Assembly (NCBI GenBank): GCA_012961305.1
Contig: DTZQ01000170.1
Span: 1-6,433, forward strand
Length of the DNA: 6,433 nucleotides
Direction: 5' to 3'
Source: Armatimonadota bacterium
GTDB lineage: Bacteria > Armatimonadota > UBA10988 > DTZQ01
The translations under genes and the position numbers were made by a program. Shown piece by piece: positions 1-6,362 of this stretch (positions are counted from its first letter, which is position 1; every line of letters begins with the position of its first letter). Below the pieces are notes generated by a model. The model was not told where the DNA came from. It ran no database searches and saw nothing but the letters and a program-made list of their open reading frames with translations.

Positions 1-79
1 CATTAGTTTCCGACCCTGGGCCCTTTCAAGCGCCCCGGTCTCCAAACCTCAGCGGGCTTCAGCACGCTTCTCCTGCTCT
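1..79 (-). other. Downstream spacer, with an ATG at the window edge
   Basis: No convincing gene is visible. A 20-codon minus-strand frame from GTG (65-63) after AGGAG ends at TAA (5-3), and this overlaps an ATG at 3-1 as TAATG. The edge ATG could be the start of the next operon gene, but the bases before it contain only a weak Shine-Dalgarno-like GGGTCGG, and nothing after it is in view. Confidence 0.2.
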
Positions 80-101
80 GCCTGAGCGTTGACGCTCAGG
101 C
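80..101 (-). terminator. Hairpin after the last gene, possible terminator or mRNA 3'-end stabiliser
   Basis: GCCTGAGCG (80-88) and CGCTCAGGC (93-101) form a perfect 9-base stem around a 4-base loop (UCAA in the minus-strand transcript). It lies 8 bases beyond the DUF3160 stop codon, where an operon terminator is expected. No T-run follows on either strand, so it is not a classical intrinsic terminator. It may assist Rho-dependent ending, protect the 3' end, or separate this operon from the next gene. Confidence 0.55.
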
Positions 102-109
102 CCTTAGCA

Positions 110-2263
110 TCAGCCAAGAGGCTCCCCCCAGAACTCCGCCCAGGTGGGACGCGGCGGTACATCCCCCCGCTCCAATCGTTCCTGCCACTGCTCGTCCGTG
201 AGCCGCTGGCCCAGCGGCTGCTTGAACTCGTAGTAACTGAACACCGCACCCTCGCACAACTGCCATTGGCCCCCTACGGGCACCAAGGCCACTAACCGTC
301 CCGGCCGCCCCACTGCCTCCTCCAGCACCTGCCTGCTGTTGGTGTCCGTGTGCACATCGGCCACCAGAGCCATTTTGGAGTCCACCTGCGGGTCGGCGAT
401 TTTTCGGGCCTGGTCCGGCGGCAGTTGGGCCAAATGGCGCAGGGTGCCGCCGAAGTTCCAGATAGTCCGGTACTGTTCCTCGGACAGCCCCTCCCCTGCC
501 AGTTCCCACTGGGCGATGGTTTCCAAGGCCCGCAGCAGGGCGGTGAAATCCTCCAATTTGCGGGCGAAGGCCTTCGGCAACAGGCCCCGCCGTTCCAGGC
601 CGGTGGACATCTGCTGCAGGAGTTCGCGCAGGCGGGCGTACACCTCCGGCACCGGCTCGACGTAGCCGTGGGTAAGGGTGGGCATTATGGGGATGGCCGT
701 GGCCCGGAGAGTGTAACTCTGCTTGGCGTAAAGAATGGTGTCGTGGCGCAGTTCTGCCCAGGCCCCCAGGGCCGTGTGCAACTGCTTGCGCAGCCAGGCA
801 CCCGGGTCGAAAGGGGTGGCCGACGCTGCCTCTTCGGACAGCAGGGCCCGCAGGGTGTGCAGCGTAGAGTAGTAGAGGTTCTGCCCCCACTCCTCGGGGG
901 TCAGAGCGGCGAACTCCGACCGCAGTTTGGTCAACTGTTGGTCGTAGCCGACGTAGTCCGTGTCACCCTCCTCCCGCAGAATGGCCAGCGCCGCTTCCGA
1001 GCCGAACACCGCCAGCACGTCCAAACCACGCGGAAAGCCCCGAATCAGCCCTCTCGGCCCTGGCACGGCGGTGAAGGGTCGCCCGCGGCCCTGATAGGAG
1101 CCGACGCGAGAGTAGACCAACTGCTGGAAAACGTAGGAGTCGGGCACGAACCGCTGGCCCATGAAGCGGAAGCCCTGCACGGCAGCCATACCTTCGGCTT
1201 CCACTTCCCGGTCGGTCACTTCGGTAGAAACGATACGCGGCGGGCGTAGTTTGCGGGCCGCAGCGATGAACTCGTCCAGTTGGGAACGTGGGAAGACCCG
1301 CGGCGGCACGGAGCCGAAAATCCGCTTCGCCAAAGGCGCGTAGTCGTGAATGTCCAGGTCGTCCGTCTTGCCCACGAAGAACACCGTCGGTTCGTAAATG
1401 CGCTCCCACCGTTCCCAGGCCCCCTCTACCTCCTGCAGAGCCTTCATCAGAAAGAGGGCTTGGGCGGTGAATTGGCGGATTTGGTCCGGGGTGAACCGGT
1501 GCCCGCTCAGGGGGAAGGACATTCGCCCGTACCACATCATCGCCCGGAAATAGCGCCGAAAGTCCCGGTTGCGGGTGTAATGCCCGCGGGGAACGTACTG
1601 GCTGTAGTCCTCTCGATAGCCGAACAGGGGCGAGGCCGCAAAGCCCCCATGGGCGTCAATCAGTTTCAGTTCCGCCTCCACCTCCTTCCGCACGTAGGGG
1701 GGCACTTCCACCTCCAAGCCCAACAGCCGAGCGGCCAGGGCCAAAAAGCCCACGTTTCGCCGCAGGGCCGCCGCGGCGTCGAAAGCCCCTGCGGGGATTT
1801 TGAGCGGCATGACCCCCTGTTCCTCGTACCACTTCCGGCAGTAGGTTAGCAAGTCAGCGGTCAGGGTGTCCAACTCCCTTATCAGGTGGTCAATTTCGGC
1901 CAGACGCAGGAGGTAATCGAACATCAGGTGCCCGGTGTGCAAAACTGCGTCGCTGGTGACAAACTGGGGCCGATTGCCCTCCCGCGCGGCCTCGTACAGT
2001 TCGTACATTTCGTCGAAAGGCGTGGGACTGACGGCGAACCCGTACTGGGCCAGGAGCCTGCGCTCGGCCTCGCTTAGGGGGAAGGTGTCAGCATTTTTGG
2101 CCTCCTCTAAGCGGCCACGGGGCCCGCTCCGTTCGGGGTCCGCCCGCACCGGCGCCGGCCCGGCCCAGGGAAGGGAGGGTTTCTCCCCGGAAGTTGCCCC
2201 CTTCTGACAGCCGAGGGCCCAGGCCAGCAGGGAGAGAAAGGTCAAACTAACAATGATTTTCAT
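110..2263 (-). CDS. DUF3160 family protein, predicted lipoprotein
   Basis: A 717-residue protein of a family with no established biochemical role. Residues 1-18 are a short hydrophobic signal (K2 then a hydrophobic core) ending A16-L17-G18-C19, an acceptable but not ideal lipobox (alanine rather than leucine at -3), so it is probably lipid-anchored outside the cytoplasmic membrane at C19, with a flexible Pro/Gly-rich spacer to about 55. I recognise DUF3160 from several conserved blocks: FVTSDAVLHTGHLMFD (101-116), RDFRRYFRAMMWYGRMSF (233-250), ELRHDTILYAKQSYT (504-518), HGYVEPVPE (532-540), VADVHTDTNSRQVLEEAVG (634-652) and VFSYYEF near 674-680, followed by a RLTDEQW stretch. The length and block order look complete. 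The protein is mainly helical in the middle. Conserved His and Asp residues (H109, H112, H507, D508, D636, H638, D640) could bind a metal or form an active site, but this is unproven. Its place directly after an exported hydrolase suggests a role in handling glycans or other polymers at the cell surface. Confidence 0.88.
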   Translation of the reverse strand: MKIIVSLTFLSLLAWALGCQKGATSGEKPSLPWAGPAPVRADPERSGPRGRLEEAKNADTFPLSEAERRLLAQYGFAVSPTPFDEMYELYEAAREGNRPQFVTSDAVLHTGHLMFDYLLRLAEIDHLIRELDTLTADLLTYCRKWYEEQGVMPLKIPAGAFDAAAALRRNVGFLALAARLLGLEVEVPPYVRKEVEAELKLIDAHGGFAASPLFGYREDYSQYVPRGHYTRNRDFRRYFRAMMWYGRMSFPLSGHRFTPDQIRQFTAQALFLMKALQEVEGAWERWERIYEPTVFFVGKTDDLDIHDYAPLAKRIFGSVPPRVFPRSQLDEFIAAARKLRPPRIVSTEVTDREVEAEGMAAVQGFRFMGQRFVPDSYVFQQLVYSRVGSYQGRGRPFTAVPGPRGLIRGFPRGLDVLAVFGSEAALAILREEGDTDYVGYDQQLTKLRSEFAALTPEEWGQNLYYSTLHTLRALLSEEAASATPFDPGAWLRKQLHTALGAWAELRHDTILYAKQSYTLRATAIPIMPTLTHGYVEPVPEVYARLRELLQQMSTGLERRGLLPKAFARKLEDFTALLRALETIAQWELAGEGLSEEQYRTIWNFGGTLRHLAQLPPDQARKIADPQVDSKMALVADVHTDTNSRQVLEEAVGRPGRLVALVPVGGQWQLCEGAVFSYYEFKQPLGQRLTDEQWQERLERGDVPPRPTWAEFWGEPLG

Positions 2264-2266
2264 GGT

Positions 2267-5200
2267 TCACTCCTCCAGAGGAAAGGTCAGTTCAACCCGC
2301 GGCGGGCGGTCACCGGGGAAAACGACTCCTTCGGTGTACAGCCAGCCGGCGACGTTGCAATAGACCGTCGTATCGGTGTTGCTCCTGACCCATCGTCCGT
2401 CGGGCCGCTGCACAGCCAGGGTCAGGGCGGTGAACTTGCAGCAGTCGGGCAGGTGGGTAAACCCGGCAAAAGTGATTTCGTTGCGCACTTTGAGCGCGGC
2501 TACGGCCTCTGGGGGCAGTTCCAGCACATGCTCCTCCCAGAAGTCCGGCTGGTGCGGGTTGCTGTTCAGGGGGAGCAGGCCCACCGGCACACCGTTGAGG
2601 AGAATGGGCCGGTCGCCCAAATCCTGTACGCCGAAGACACAAATCCGCAGTCGGGCCGCCTGCACCCGCTCCCAATCCCCCGGTCGCAGTTTGGGCCGCT
2701 CCTCCAAGGGCACCGAGGCCCTTTGGCGCACCATTAGGGGCAGCGAGCGACAGCGGCGGCCAGCGTGGGGCGTGGGCAAAGCAGGAGGAGGGTTGGGAGT
2801 GGGCACGGTCAACTCCCGGGCCACCAGCGGTTCCTCCGCCCACAGCCAAACGCTCCACCAGTATTCCGTCGGTCCAAAGGGTTCGCTGCCTGCCGTCACG
2901 GGGAACAGGGGCCAGGTGACGAGATGGCGGCCAGCCCTCAGCGGCAGGCGCAAGAGCCGCCAGCCCGGCCCCGCGTTTTCCAGGGGCAAGGCTTTCTGGC
3001 CATCGCTGGTGAGAACGGGGGAAGGAGGAAGCGGCTGAGGAGCCGGCGTCTGCTGGAGGAGCAACAGCGCATAGTTCGCCTCCGCGAGCGTCGGAACGTT
3101 CACCCTCACCCGGACCGTTTGCCCGATGACTTCCACCTTTCCCCGAGGCTCCGGTCGGGACGGACCGAACTCGACGCCTTGACGGGCCCTTTGTCCGCCA
3201 ACTATTTCCACCTCCACCCGCTCTCCTGGCTCTCCCCAGAGGTGGAAGGTCGTTTCCCCCTCCCCCCGAGCCGCCACGCTGGCCCGACAACCGACGAGGG
3301 CGGGTTCAGGCAACTGGTTGCGGGGCGTGAAACTCAGCAGTTGGGTTTCGTAGGGCCCCAAAGTGAGCGTCAGGGTATCCGTGGCCGCGACTTTCAGCCC
3401 CTGTACGAACCGATAGGGGTAGAGCGTTTGCACCACGAAGGGGCCACTGCCAGGTTCCGTCCAGGCGGCCAAATTGATGGTCACCCTTTGAGCCTCCAGC
3501 GACGGATTGCGCAGGCACACGAACCCATGTCCGGCAGAGAAGTGGGCGTAACCGTACACCTCCCCGGCCTCCGGGTTGCCCGGCAACATCTCCCCCTGAG
3601 CCAGCACCTTTTGGTTGGCCTCTGCCCAAGCGAGGGCCTCGGCCAGCACCCGCCAGCGGGCTTCGTCCAGCCGCGCCGGGGTGAGGTAGAGTTCCTTCAG
3701 CATGCTTCCCCGTCCGAGGTTGAGGATGACGTTGTTGGCCCACCGGTCGAAGGGTTCGTGTTCCCCACCCAGGCGGTTCAGTTGCCCGTCAATGATGCCG
3801 ATGGTCATAACCGCCGACACGGGGAACTGGAAGCGATGCGCGCGCAAGTTGCGCCAGAGTTTGCCGTCGCGGTAGGTCATCGCCCGGTCGCGAGGTTCCC
3901 AGGCCGGTACTTGGTTGTCCCAGCCGAAGTCGCGGCAGAACTGCATCCAAACCGTGTCCACCCATCGCAGCCACCAGGGGCTAAGCCACATGCCGCCGCT
4001 GGGATTGAGGTACAGGTCGGGTCGCAGGTTCCGCATGAACTCGTACACGGCGAGGGCTCCGTCCACCCCGGCCTCGAACCCGTAGGGATGGGCGGGCAGG
4101 TGTCCGTGTCCCGCGGCCTCGCAGCGAAAATTGTTGAAGTCGTGTTTGAAATAGACGACCCGGTCGTGCAAGATGTACTCCCGTAGCCGCTCCTGCAAGG
4201 CCGCTCGGTAGCGAGGGCCGGCCAGGCAGTAGTGGTGGTTGCCCACTTCGTAGCCCTGTGCTGCTCCCCAGGCCACATCTAAGTTGTGCGCCGTAGCGGT
4301 GAGGGGCAACCAGAGTCCCAGATGGGTGCCGAGGGCCTCCAGTCCGTCGGTCAAGGGCTTCCAGCCCTGGGGAAGTTGCTGGCGGTCCACTCCCCAAATG
4401 GACTGGCGGTTCTGCCAGCCGTCGTCCACTACAACTGCGTCCAAGCCCGGCCCGCCCCGAGAGCGCAGTTCGCGCTGGAAGGTTTGGGCTCGCTCCAGCA
4501 GCCTTTCGGGAGTGAGTTGAGGACGGCGCAGGTCGTACCAGGAATTGTAGACGATGAAACTGCGCGGCGGGCGGCGGAAAGTGCCCACGTAGCGGCGAAA
4601 CCAGGCTTTTACCTGTCCCTCCGGCGCGACCCCCCACACGGCTGTTTTGCTGGTCCAGGACGCCCGGCCCACATACGCCCCCGGATAGTGCCGCAGAGCA
4701 ATCGTCTGGCCCTCCCTCAGGTTGTATCCGGCCGGATATTCCAGGCCCAAGAAATGGCAGTTGGCCAGGAAAAGGGGCTGCCCGAACCCGCCCAAATCAG
4801 TTTCTGCGCCGGTGGTGAAGTGTTCCACCTCCACGTCCTTTACCAGCACCCCGGGCCCCCGCAGGCGGAGTTGTTTGCGAAGGAAGAAATCGTTCCGGCC
4901 CAGGGTGAACACCAGGTCAGCCTCCAGGCCGGTGTCCTCGTGGCGCAGGGTGAAGGTCAGCCGTTGACCGTTCGCCAGCCGCTCTCGCTGCTGTTCAACC
5001 AGGCAGAAATCGCGGCCGGTAAGGGCGCGGTCGTCGCCTAAGCGCAGGACGAACTCCGCCGAATTTACCGTTAGTTTCTGCCCCGTTAGGCGGTTGACCA
5101 GGGCCACCGTGCGCACCTGCCTGCCGGCTAAATGGAACCGCCTTTCTAAGAACCGATTGGCTAAGACGACCCGGTTCCGGCGGAGGGAAAGGGTTCCCGC

Positions 5201-5323
5201 ACTGGCCCCTGCTGACCCCATCAATCCCAGCAGGGCCAGCAGCAGTAGGGCCCTACCCGGCGCCCTTTGCAATCTCAGATTTGAGATTTGAGATTTGAAA
5301 TTGGCCAGGAGGTTGTCATTCAT
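2267..5323 (-). CDS. Exported GH36-like glycoside hydrolase (alpha-galactosidase type) with extra C-terminal domains
   Basis: Likely an extracytoplasmic alpha-galactosidase or related retaining alpha-glycosidase. Residues 1-42 form a signal peptide with a long basic n-region, hydrophobic core about 25-36 and an A40-S41-A42 cleavage site. An N-terminal beta-sandwich (about 44-255) is followed by a TIM barrel (about 256-585) starting at YNSWYDL (259-265). The barrel carries V289-D290-D291-G292-W293-Q294, typical of clan GH-D (GH27/31/36), and Y391-F392-K393-H394-D395-F396-N397 at the usual nucleophile position K-x-D, so D395 is the likely nucleophile. The acid/base is probably D456 (in W454-V455-D456-T457), 61 residues later and after an SGG...SP segment, as in GH36; D465 is an alternative. 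A beta-sandwich (about 585-670) closes the catalytic part. The remaining 350 or so residues include proline-rich linkers (757-769, 841-852), a tryptophan-rich strand (821-828) and a terminal beta-rich domain (about 870-1018) with C961-C962. GH36 enzymes are usually near 700 residues, so the tail is extra. Substrate is unproven; a non-galactose specificity is possible. Confidence 0.78.
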   Translation of the reverse strand: MNDNLLANFKSQISNLRLQRAPGRALLLLALLGLMGSAGASAGTLSLRRNRVVLANRFLERRFHLAGRQVRTVALVNRLTGQKLTVNSAEFVLRLGDDRALTGRDFCLVEQQRERLANGQRLTFTLRHEDTGLEADLVFTLGRNDFFLRKQLRLRGPGVLVKDVEVEHFTTGAETDLGGFGQPLFLANCHFLGLEYPAGYNLREGQTIALRHYPGAYVGRASWTSKTAVWGVAPEGQVKAWFRRYVGTFRRPPRSFIVYNSWYDLRRPQLTPERLLERAQTFQRELRSRGGPGLDAVVVDDGWQNRQSIWGVDRQQLPQGWKPLTDGLEALGTHLGLWLPLTATAHNLDVAWGAAQGYEVGNHHYCLAGPRYRAALQERLREYILHDRVVYFKHDFNNFRCEAAGHGHLPAHPYGFEAGVDGALAVYEFMRNLRPDLYLNPSGGMWLSPWWLRWVDTVWMQFCRDFGWDNQVPAWEPRDRAMTYRDGKLWRNLRAHRFQFPVSAVMTIGIIDGQLNRLGGEHEPFDRWANNVILNLGRGSMLKELYLTPARLDEARWRVLAEALAWAEANQKVLAQGEMLPGNPEAGEVYGYAHFSAGHGFVCLRNPSLEAQRVTINLAAWTEPGSGPFVVQTLYPYRFVQGLKVAATDTLTLTLGPYETQLLSFTPRNQLPEPALVGCRASVAARGEGETTFHLWGEPGERVEVEIVGGQRARQGVEFGPSRPEPRGKVEVIGQTVRVRVNVPTLAEANYALLLLQQTPAPQPLPPSPVLTSDGQKALPLENAGPGWRLLRLPLRAGRHLVTWPLFPVTAGSEPFGPTEYWWSVWLWAEEPLVARELTVPTPNPPPALPTPHAGRRCRSLPLMVRQRASVPLEERPKLRPGDWERVQAARLRICVFGVQDLGDRPILLNGVPVGLLPLNSNPHQPDFWEEHVLELPPEAVAALKVRNEITFAGFTHLPDCCKFTALTLAVQRPDGRWVRSNTDTTVYCNVAGWLYTEGVVFPGDRPPRVELTFPLEE
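2270..2276 (-). promoter_or_regulatory. Ribosome binding site of the DUF3160 gene
   Basis: The minus strand reads GGAGGAG, a strong Shine-Dalgarno match, six bases before the ATG at 2263. It lies inside the last codons of the hydrolase gene, whose TGA is at 2269-2267. The 3-base gap and strong site support coupled translation and fix the start of the lipoprotein. Confidence 0.85.
5271..5288. repeat. Small inverted repeat fused to the heptamer array
   Basis: AATCTCA (5271-5277) and TGAGATT (5282-5288) are perfect 7-base reverse complements around a 4-base loop. The second arm lies within the heptamer array, so the array ends in an inverted copy of its own unit. In the transcript this could form a weak AU-rich hairpin about 33 bases downstream of the hydrolase start codon. 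It may be just a by-product of how the repeat arose. Confidence 0.7.
5278..5298. repeat. Three perfect tandem heptamers, GATTTGA / TCAAATC
   Basis: The plus strand has GATTTGA three times without a break (5278-5284, 5285-5291, 5292-5298), followed by a degenerate AATTGG. The stretch is AT-rich in a GC-rich neighbourhood. It resembles the short heptameric tandem repeats known from cyanobacteria and from many environmental genomes, where they are mostly intergenic; here it sits inside the signal-peptide codons of the hydrolase gene. Because 7 is not a multiple of 3, each unit gained or lost would shift the reading frame unless three change together (+7 residues). Confidence 0.85.
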
Positions 5324-6335
5324 ACGGCACCTTCATGGTTCGGCCCCGCCGGGAGGACTTCTCGGCCGTTTCTAAGATGGCAATGACCCGGCGTGCCTCC
5401 TCCGGCTTGACCGCCAGTTCCTCACCCTTTAGCAGGTGTGCGGCGATGTTCCGATAGTAAGCGTCCCACTGGGAGTCTCGGTAGGGCACTCGCGCCTCGG
5501 CCGGATAACCATTCACATTCGTCAGCAGGCGGAAATGGCCGTCGGCCGAAATTAGGGCCCCTTCGCTGCCCAAAATGCGCCACCGTTCCTTGCCCACCTT
5601 GGCCAGATGGGACAGTTGCACGTGGGCCAGCGCCCCGTTTTCAAAGCGCAGGACGGCCTCTACGTTGTCCTCGTTGGTCACATCGTGCCATTTGAGTTTG
5701 TGGAAGAAGCCCGTCACCCCGGTAACGCGGCCGGGCAGGAGGTTCAGCAGCCAATCCAACAGGTGCGCCCCCCAGTCGTAAAACGCGCCCCCGGAGACTT
5801 TTTTGTCGCTGCGCCACCAGTAGCCAGGGTGCCCATAGCCCCCGCCGAACATCTCCACGTGGAAAATCTCCCCCAAGAGGCCCTTGTCCACCACTTCCTT
5901 CAGGGCCAGGAAATCCCCGTCCCAGCGCCGATTGTGGAAAACCGAAAGCATCACCCCGGCCTCCTGGGCTGCTGCTATCATGGCATCGGCTTCCCTCACC
6001 TTGAGGCACATCGGCTTTTCCACTACTACATGTTTGCCCGCCCGCAGACACTGGAGAGCCACGGGCGCGTGCAAGTTGTGGGGCAGGACCACTACCGCCA
6101 GGTCGAAGTCGGCCCGGGCCAACATTTCCGCGGTGTCGTTGTAGGTCTCAAGGTTCGGGAAGTCTTGCTTGGCAGCAGCCGTGCGGGCCGGGTCAATGTC
6201 GCACACGGCTATGGCTTCCAGGCCCTCAGTGGCGTTAATCCATCCGCAGTGGGCGCGGCCCATGTTAAACGCTTCGCCATAGCCGATGACCGCACAGCGG
6301 ATAGAAGCCTGCTGTCCTTTCCTCCTCTTAGGCAT
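5316..6335 (-). CDS. Gfo/Idh/MocA-family NAD(P)-dependent oxidoreductase
   Basis: A 339-residue protein, the usual length for this family of dehydrogenases acting on sugars, inositols and sugar derivatives. Seen in the sequence: an N-terminal Rossmann domain (about 12-125) with the glycine motif around G18-Y19-G20 and H29, an acidic end of the second strand (C45-D46-I47-D48-P49) that would contact the cofactor ribose, and the family hallmark E106-K107-P108, whose lysine is catalytic. The C-terminal substrate domain (about 130-315) has G182-G183-A184-F185-Y186-D187-W188-G189-A190-H191, matching the family GG..D...H motif, so D187 and H191 are the likely catalytic partners of K107. The first eleven residues are basic, with no twin-arginine or Sec signal, so the enzyme should be cytoplasmic, unlike secreted glucose-fructose oxidoreductases. 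It is the first complete gene of the visible operon and overlaps the hydrolase gene by 8 bases. The exact substrate cannot be read from sequence. Family is certain, reaction direction and sugar are not. Confidence 0.93.
   Translation of the reverse strand: MPKRRKGQQASIRCAVIGYGEAFNMGRAHCGWINATEGLEAIAVCDIDPARTAAAKQDFPNLETYNDTAEMLARADFDLAVVVLPHNLHAPVALQCLRAGKHVVVEKPMCLKVREADAMIAAAQEAGVMLSVFHNRRWDGDFLALKEVVDKGLLGEIFHVEMFGGGYGHPGYWWRSDKKVSGGAFYDWGAHLLDWLLNLLPGRVTGVTGFFHKLKWHDVTNEDNVEAVLRFENGALAHVQLSHLAKVGKERWRILGSEGALISADGHFRLLTNVNGYPAEARVPYRDSQWDAYYRNIAAHLLKGEELAVKPEEARRVIAILETAEKSSRRGRTMKVPYE
5321..5334 (-). promoter_or_regulatory. Ribosome binding site and overlapping start of the hydrolase gene
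   Basis: Within the last codons of the oxidoreductase the minus strand reads GAAGG, then TGCCGT, then ATG, giving a good 6-base spacer. The start overlaps the upstream stop as ATGAATGA (5323-5316), an 8-base overlap in a different frame that suggests translational coupling. This site decides the start at 5323. A later in-frame TTG (5272-5270), which would give a shorter signal peptide, has only repeat sequence in front of it and no Shine-Dalgarno match. Confidence 0.7.
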
Positions 6336-6343
6336 GTTTTCAG

Positions 6344-6350
6344 TCTCCTT
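6344..6350 (-). promoter_or_regulatory. Ribosome binding site of the oxidoreductase
   Basis: The minus strand reads AAGGAGA, a near-perfect Shine-Dalgarno core, with about 9 bases between GGAG and the ATG at 6335. It supports that start over internal ones. No convincing -35/-10 promoter pair is visible between here and the window edge, so the promoter is probably further upstream. Confidence 0.75.
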
Positions 6351-6362
6351 TCCTTATTGGAA

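Larger units (their letters stand above)
5198..5323 (-). other. Signal peptide of the hydrolase, with repeat-derived n-region
   Basis: Residues 1-42. The first 24 residues hold K10, R17, R20 and R24; the core is ALLLLALLGLMG (25-36), ending in small residues with predicted Sec cleavage after A42. No cysteine follows, so it is a Sec/SPI-type signal rather than a lipoprotein one. Residues 9-16 (FKSQISNL) are encoded by the heptamer repeat, so the n-region is longer than usual. Without the repeat-encoded part, residues from about 18 onward would still make a normal signal peptide. Confidence 0.7.

Noticed and set aside
3..65. A 20-codon frame starting at GTG after AGGAG, ending as TAATG at the edge
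   Set aside because: A good Shine-Dalgarno but a very short, basic product of no recognisable type, beyond the operon-end hairpin. It cannot be told from chance without the neighbouring sequence.
96..890. Minus-strand frame of 264 codons in another phase of the DUF3160 gene, raising the question of a frameshift
   Set aside because: The main frame runs unbroken from lipobox to the conserved C-terminal VADVHTDTNSR and YYEF blocks, so there is no frameshift. The other frame is a shadow.
350..1249. Plus-strand open frame of 299 codons opposite the DUF3160 gene
   Set aside because: It is the complement of the conserved DUF3160 coding sequence, with biased composition and no domain signature. Long antisense frames are common in high-GC genes.
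2765..4186. Long plus-strand open frame of 473 codons opposite the hydrolase gene
   Set aside because: It is antisense to a clearly recognisable GH36-like barrel, shows no recognisable domain or motif, and is rich in Arg, Pro, Gly and His, as expected when the complement of a GC-rich gene stays open by chance.
5278..5298. Heptamer repeats considered as a CRISPR array or transposon end
   Set aside because: The units are only 7 bases with no spacers, there are no cas genes or transposase, and no target duplication is visible.
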